In this document: piece after piece, positions 58,563 through 64,000 of the stretch
Layout of the letters: each line of letters starts with the position of its first letter
Numbering within the stretch: the first letter of the stretch is position 1
NCBI GenBank assembly: GCA_000727475.1
Contig: KL647326.1
Location: 713,019 to 777,018 of the forward strand
Length of the DNA: 64,000 bases
Source: Sarcocystis neurona
Taxonomy: Eukaryota > Apicomplexa > Conoidasida > Eucoccidiorida > Sarcocystidae
Direction of reading: 5' to 3'
Notes under the pieces: model-generated
The model's database searches: none
What the model was told of the DNA's origin: nothing
Seen by the model: the letters and a program-made list of their open reading frames with translations, nothing else
Made by a program: the position numbers and the translations under genes

Positions 58563-58737
58563 GTGGTGCTACCCTCTCGGTCTTCTCTGCACCTTGTTGG
58601 AAACGCAGCTAGACAAGGGGAGTAGACGTACCCGGCTCCAGCGTAAACTGAAGAAAGACGGCGTCCTAGTCTCAAATGTACGTGTTGATGTCGACAGCGA
58701 AGAAACTTGTTGTCACACATTCTGCTTTACAAAGTAA
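58563..58737 (+). CDS. candidate terminal exon, unknown family
   Basis: A strong acceptor (TACGACACTCTTTTCAG) is followed by 58 codons and a TAA. The frame reads WCYPLGLLCTLLETQLDKGS then a basic stretch RRTRLQRKLKKDG and an acidic/cysteine end (DVDSEETCCHTFC). The basic run could bind nucleic acid or be a localisation signal, which is inference. I recognise no family. Upstream exons are not identified. Confidence 0.28.
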
Positions 58738-61700
58738 AAAGTGTTGCTTCTGCTGTTGGAAGATATTCACCCGTTTGTCCCTGGCCTCTGGTTGTGTTAA
58801 CCTTTTTCCAAATTCCACTTCACAAGTTCTGCGCACAAGTGAGATCCACCGGGCAGGGGAAAAACCCCGTAGGAATGAAAACATGTGTAACAATCCTTCA
58901 GAAGAAACGTGTCGATGTAGCCCATAGACGTTTCGTACTGATGCAAAGACGCACTGTCTGGGCGAGCGTCCTCGTTCTCGGGAATCGACTGGTTTGCTCA
59001 CACATGAGCGTAAAATCTTGCTGGAGTGAAAACTCACTAAATTAATGTCTAGTAGGCGCAGAGCATAAACACGTTGCATCACGATCCACAGGCTTGTCGT
59101 TAAAGGCCGCTTGAGGTTCGTAAGCTGTACCGAGGCGAATAGGCGGATGGAGACGCCAACCAATAATCAGTTGTCGTGAGCGTGGTGTGCTACACTCACT
59201 ACCAAGGAAAATGCGGCTCGGTTGTTCAGGAGAGGGTATTCAGCAGGTTCCTGCGATCTGTTGTGTACTCCGCTGGAGTTAAACAACTCCTGCGAGTATT
59301 CAATTATGCTGCACCAGTGTTCACAAAAGCTGAAAATGATTTTCACATCCCTTGTGTCGCTTGGTCGTATTCTAAACTGACCGAGTTATAGACGGGGGTA
59401 AGGAAATTACATTTCTTACCGTGAAAACATCCTGTTCAACTTCGCCTCCCCTACTCACGAAGAGAAGTGATGGCCAGTAATTCTCAAAGCGCACTTTTGG
59501 TTATTAAAGAAATGTGGCCCCGCGTGTTGTGCATGCTGTGTGGATACTTTCTGTGAGAACATCAAGGTACCGGGGAGTGACAGACAAGCAGAACTACGTG
59601 GATGAGGACATGCTTGTCGCGGGACTGTGGAAGGATGCCACGTAACAAAGGTGATTGAAGCTGTTCCTACCGAAATTCTTTCCCGGCGGTGTTCTAAAGG
59701 GTGCGACCATGAATCTCTGCAACACGGAGCAAAATAGCTTCAGGCGTTTTGCAGACCCACAGTGCTTGGCGCACGAAAGATTGTCATCCTCTCCTCTTGT
59801 TTTCGTCGTTAAAGACTAAATTCACGGTGGCCGAAAATGTTGCGCTCAATGACAAATAAGTGTCTTAGAAGTTCAGTATATGACACTTCATACCTTTTGA
59901 ACCTTTAAAGAGTATCGTTCAAAGTAGAAATACATTTCTGTAGCCCCACGACCCGCTCTCCTTCCTGCTATGCAGCTGTACACCTTTTGTGTTTTTCATC
60001 AAAATTTATTTTTTGGTCGGCCTGTAGAGGGCACCCCCTAAGCAATTCCAGAACTGTATTTCGTACTACCGAGGAATTCTGAAAGGCCGCACGGTAACGG
60101 AGCGAGTAATACTGAAGTGTCAGGGAGCGCTGCCTACATCGTAGTTTCGCACCCCAGCGACCGGCAACTCGTGAGGCATAAAAGACTACATATGTCTATG
60201 TACGTGTACTTATATATATACAGGGAGAGACAGGAGAGAAAAAGACGGAGACGGCTCCTTATTTTTTCCCGGCAACAGGCTGTGTGAGGTCAATCTGTGA
60301 AGGCTTGTTTGCTCGTAGCGCTTACAAGGTACCTGAATGTGTCGACGTGCGGGCTCGCAGTCCTGCCATCACGGTCCTGCGTACAAGGACGGATGCCAGT
60401 CGTGGTGCTTGGGAGAGTGCTCCGGTTGCCTAGGTGTAGCTGACCACCTTACTCTTCAAAGAATCTATGTCATCTAAGAGTGGCGTAGAATCCCGAATCT
60501 CTGAGGAGACTCACTTTTTCATTTGAACGTCAAACCCTTGTGTACGACCGAGGACGGTAAACCTGCAGTAGAGTCGGAGCATGGTCGTATTTCATTGTCG
60601 CTTGCCCCCGGCAGGTGCACAGGAGTCCTAGTTGAAACGCCACGGTGGTGCAAGGGTATTTTTACAACTAAAAACTGCTGCAGGGACATTGCTTGCAGTT
60701 GTTCGATCGGTGGCACCGTAGTGTACGGACATGAAGGAACACGACGGATTCCAACCAGACAACTGCAGAAACAACCTTTACGGGAGTTAGCAGCACGCAT
60801 TTGGGGTAAACGCTGACGTGGAAACCTTTAATTTCAGAGTGTCCTTGTACTACACGTTCTCAGGTTGAACAATAAAGCGACGGTGATACACTAGCGAACG
60901 GTGAGGACTTTTTAAAATGAAATGGGAGATGTGTGACATGTTTGCTGCTTCGCTCCTGATGTGATGCAGATTCGTGCTGCATTTCGGACGTACGACCTCT
61001 TCTGAAACGCGCTCACTAATCGGGTGCCTCTCACCGTCTCACCGTGCCCGCACTTGTCACGATAAGTGTCTTTGGTCGATCCACGTATGCGTCCACCAGC
61101 TATTTCAAAGTGGGAACAGGGCACTCGAGGAAACCTGAAATTTTCACAGCTGCACAATTTAGTTACCGAATCCTGATCTACCCCGCTTTTGGGTCGCTGC
61201 CTTGCAACCTAGATGGCTCGAGACGAGAGGTGAGCTCTACGGGTTGTTGGTTGTGGTCAGAGGGGACGATGTGCTTTGGTTACATATTTTGGTAGGGCGG
61301 TCCACGTAGTTTGAAAGGAAATTCTGCAGCCGGGCTAAGACACTCTGAATCTGGGTGCTGCAATGGAGACTCTGCCGCGGAGCTGCCTTCGAATTAGTGT
61401 GGAGTGCGCTCGACGGTGAGGTGGCTACCGAGGGGATCTTTGCACGCCTCATTCCAGAAACGCAGAGAAAGCGTTAGCGTGTCACCTAAAAGGGCGGTGC
61501 CGTAAAATGTATCATTTTCACAAGTGCGCCGGGATTCCCTGCACGCGCGTGTGAGTTCTGTCGCACACAAGTGAAAGTACGATGATACGGCAGTAGCGGT
61601 GGCAGCGCGTGTTCGCGTTGTCGCTGTGAGGCTCCTATAGACGTGTGGTAATGGTGCCTTTCACCTAAACGCGAAGCGCTTGCGTCCCTTTTGTTCACTG

Positions 61701-62447
61701 GGAAACACATGCCTGAGCGCGCGAGAATACACTATCCTTTCACATTTCAGTGGTCCCTGACTTCTTTGTTAGTGCAAGTTTGGTAGAGTAGTGGATAGAG
61801 TAGGACCGCTGCATCAACGTGCAACTCTTCGAAAATAAAGTACACTGCAAGGAGACAGATTACTGACCGGGCTGAAAAAATGTTTCTGTGTGAACAATAT
61901 GTGAGAGCTATAGCGCTCGTCTCTTCCGGAGTTCGAAAGGAGGGACCGCTTGAAGAGCTCACGTGGCGTTTTGACAATGGAAGAAGTGCAGTTTTTCGCA
62001 GACCTGTGCACAAGTGTGCCAACTGCCCGTGCTGAAACATTTGCAAAGCGCACCTGGGGTGCACAAACACCAGGATTTACTGGTGAATAAGGCCGGAGAT
62101 CGTAGTTCAAAATCGACAAAGAGTAGTATACGTGGACGCGATGTAAGAATGAACCTTTAAAACGCATGAGTCTTACGCAGAGCAGAATGCCATCCAGTCA
62201 CAAGAGACACGCCTGGTAACTGCTGCCGTCTTTTATGTGCACCGGACGCTCGCAGTGCCCTACTCTTGTACTGAAGTGCCGATTACACACCACATTTAGT
62301 TTGCAAGTATAATTCCGTATCCTTTGATTGTGACACTTAAGTAAACCTCAGGTCAGGGTGAGGCCCTATACGAAATAGTTACTGAGGGAGCCGGAATGCG
62401 AATTTTTATGCTTTTTAAATATGTATACTTCTTGAACCTCCTTTGAG
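58738..62447. other. gene-poor stretch
   Basis: Between about 59,400 and 60,500 almost no frame exceeds 60 codons on either strand. Around 60,190-60,225 there is a short TA-rich tract (TATATATATACAGG). Frames at 58,707-59,045 (plus), 59,163-58,672 (minus) and 60,523-60,816 (plus) lack splice partners or motifs. Confidence 0.45.
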
Positions 62448-62769
62448 GCCAACCCGCCGTGGCCGCAGAGCCCTGAACTTCACTTATCGGCAAGCGTTGC
62501 AAATTTGGCAAGGGGAGCTAGTTGATCCCTGCTGTGGCAAGGGTGGATACTTCCTTGTGTGGGTTGGCGTGCCTCTGCTGTTTGTCCTCGGCATCTTGAC
62601 CAACTTTGCCCAGGAGCTTCTGTGTAGTTGCACGCGACGCCGACCCCGTCCGAGGAATTACTCAGGTTCTACAACACCCACTTTTGAAAGGCAAGACATC
62701 AATTCTCCTTGTTGCCCTCAGACATCAGAGTGCGTCGGATTTAGCCCGAGTTCGTGTAGTTTAGCCTAA
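62448..62769 (+). CDS. candidate terminal exon of a membrane protein
   Basis: After a pyrimidine-rich stretch and acceptor (ACTTCTTGAACCTCCTTTGAG) a frame of 107 codons runs to TAA. It has a basic start (PTRRGRRALNFTYRQ, with one N-F-T glycosylation sequon). A clear hydrophobic span follows at about residues 37-56 (YFLVWVGVPLLFVLGILTNF), then CSCTRRRPRPRN, a typical membrane-proximal basic stop-transfer, and a Ser/Thr/Cys-rich tail of about 40 residues. This is the topology expected of a single-pass protein whose C-terminal tail is cytosolic. I do not recognise a family. Upstream exons are not identified. Confidence 0.33.
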
Positions 62770-62776
62770 TGCTCAG

Positions 62777-63040
62777 TTGGTACTTAAAAATATACAGCGC
62801 ACAGCAGCAAAACCAAGCAAAAGCCAGACTCAAAACTCAGCCGATGCATTATATTTGGATTATGTTTGTGCTCACTGCCGAGCTGGCAGGACGCTGCGTC
62901 GCCGTGCTGAAGACTTTGCGAAAAAAGACGGGATTTGCAAAAACTGCTCGGGTACGTTCGTGTGTATCAGAAATACTTATAGTACCGCACCGTTCTGTAC
63001 GTTTCCTGCAATCTGCTGCGAAAATTGGTATCTACGGTAA
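62777..63040 (+). CDS. weak candidate: four-cysteine cluster
   Basis: This starts just past the stop of the membrane-segment frame, in a different phase. The plus frame reads DYVCAHCRAGRTLRRR, then FAKKDGICKNCSGTF: two CxxC pairs 18 residues apart with a basic loop, as in zinc ribbons. A second frame is open over the same bases (62,769-63,089). No acceptor or start is convincing. The cysteine spacing is the only evidence. Confidence 0.15.
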   Translation: MVLKNIQRTAAKPSKSQTQNSADALYLDYVCAHCRAGRTLRRRAEDFAKKDGICKNCSGTFVCIRNTYSTAPFCTFPAICCENWYLR

Positions 63041-63089
63041 AAAGTGTGAGCTCTTGGTTCCCCAGGATCACCAACGTTTTCTAGGTTAG

Positions 63090-64000
63090 TGCAGAAAGGA
63101 CAAGCGTGCTGAAAATCCCGGTGAATAATAACTGATACTTCATAACGTTTCGAAGCAGGACCCTCTACGTCGGCGGAGGTTTACGTAGATCGAGGTGAGC
63201 TTCACTGAACACACGGTTTGATACCCGGTAAAATTATCCGTCGTAGAATATGGTAGTCTGCAGCGGAAAGCAGCCCTTCCACGGCTCTCGTGTGCGACGA
63301 CGCTTTGTGTCGTTGCAGTAGAGCACTTTACGTAGAGTACCTAGCCATTCAGCTCTAAGTGATCCTGAGGCTGTTCTCAGTGCCGAAACAGTGCTAGTTG
63401 CTGTGTTCGTGCAAAGTCTTTTAAGCAATGGGTGGGCAACGTTCGTCGGGTGGGGAAGCATTTGTCTGCGAGGGCGTCTAGGCGGAGAGTGTGGGCTCAC
63501 TGTTGGTGAAACGAACCACTTCTCTTAACCGTGTGCTCTGCCACGGCGCAGGGCGCGGTCTCTGGTATAGAAAAAATGACATCATTTTTTTTTTAGGTCA
63601 CAGTCGTCTTGTGGTCAAGAGTATCTGACAAAGGAAAACTGCACTGCGTATGTTTGAAGGAGTATTATTTCACCATGGGGATTTTGAGGAACATGCCTTG
63701 CCTAATGCTGGATTCTACGAGTATCCATACAGGACAGAGCACCAGTGAATACGGCTACACTCGCGTACGCTCGACGCACACAAAACAACGAGATTTGGTG
63801 GTTTTTTCTACAACACAGGATATAGCACCATAAAATACTGCACCGCTGTAGAAGAGTTGTACCACAGGGTGAAGGTGTCAAGGACGATCTCAGACTCCCA
63901 CGCAGCCCTACGGCTGCGTTTCATTTTTTTCTGGTAAGGCACCACGTCTTCCTCGCAATTGAACAGGCGGACTTCAGCTTACCACTCAGAATTTTGTGAT
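63090..64000. other. no supported gene
   Basis: Two short frames occur (minus 63,500-63,234 and plus 63,609-63,833). A long T run before TTTTAG at 63,585-63,597 would make a good acceptor, but the frames after it are short. Confidence 0.4.

Overview
The window reads as eukaryotic nuclear DNA. Base composition is roughly balanced (judged by eye, not computed). No reading frame is clearly longer than chance would give in 64 kb, and there are no operon-like gene runs or ribosome-binding sites. TG and TA microsatellites are scattered through it. Several short open stretches are flanked by GT...AG splice-like signals with pyrimidine-rich acceptors. This fits an intron-bearing, gene-poor genome. 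A coccidian apicomplexan (Toxoplasma/Neospora/Sarcocystis type) is my best guess, at low confidence, because I recognise no diagnostic gene and no tRNA or rRNA.

Layout. (1) 1-6.8 kb is single-copy-looking DNA with no convincing gene and one TG tract. (2) 6.8 to about 23.1 kb is the clearest structure in the window: a head-to-tail array of strongly diverged units of about 3.9 kb. It has one internally deleted first copy (1.1 kb), three full copies (3.87, 3.84, 3.91 kb), one shortened copy (3.35 kb) and the start of another. I see no conserved coding frame in the units. A block of about 270 bp has been homogenised between the first two copies. (3) 23.1-35.5 kb is mostly non-coding, with young perfect tandem duplications (2 x 184 bp, 2 x 56 bp, 3 x 31 bp). 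It holds a plausible three-exon minus-strand gene end (34,149-33,205) and a short reverse-transcriptase-like motif. (4) 35.5-42.2 kb has several plus-strand open segments whose translations resemble RCC1 beta-propeller repeats. They are interpreted, at low to moderate confidence, as exons of one RCC1-like gene. (5) 42.2-64 kb is sparse, with isolated candidate exons: a helical exon at 53.8 kb, a minus-strand terminal exon at 55.1-54.9 kb, a terminal exon at 58.6 kb and a membrane-segment exon at 62.4 kb.

How far to trust this. The repeats and tandem duplications are read directly from the bases and are firm, apart from exact unit boundaries. All gene calls are exon-level inferences from open frames and splice-site appearance. 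In a window of this size, frames of 120-160 codons are expected by chance, so length was not used as evidence. No working pathway can be assembled from the candidates.
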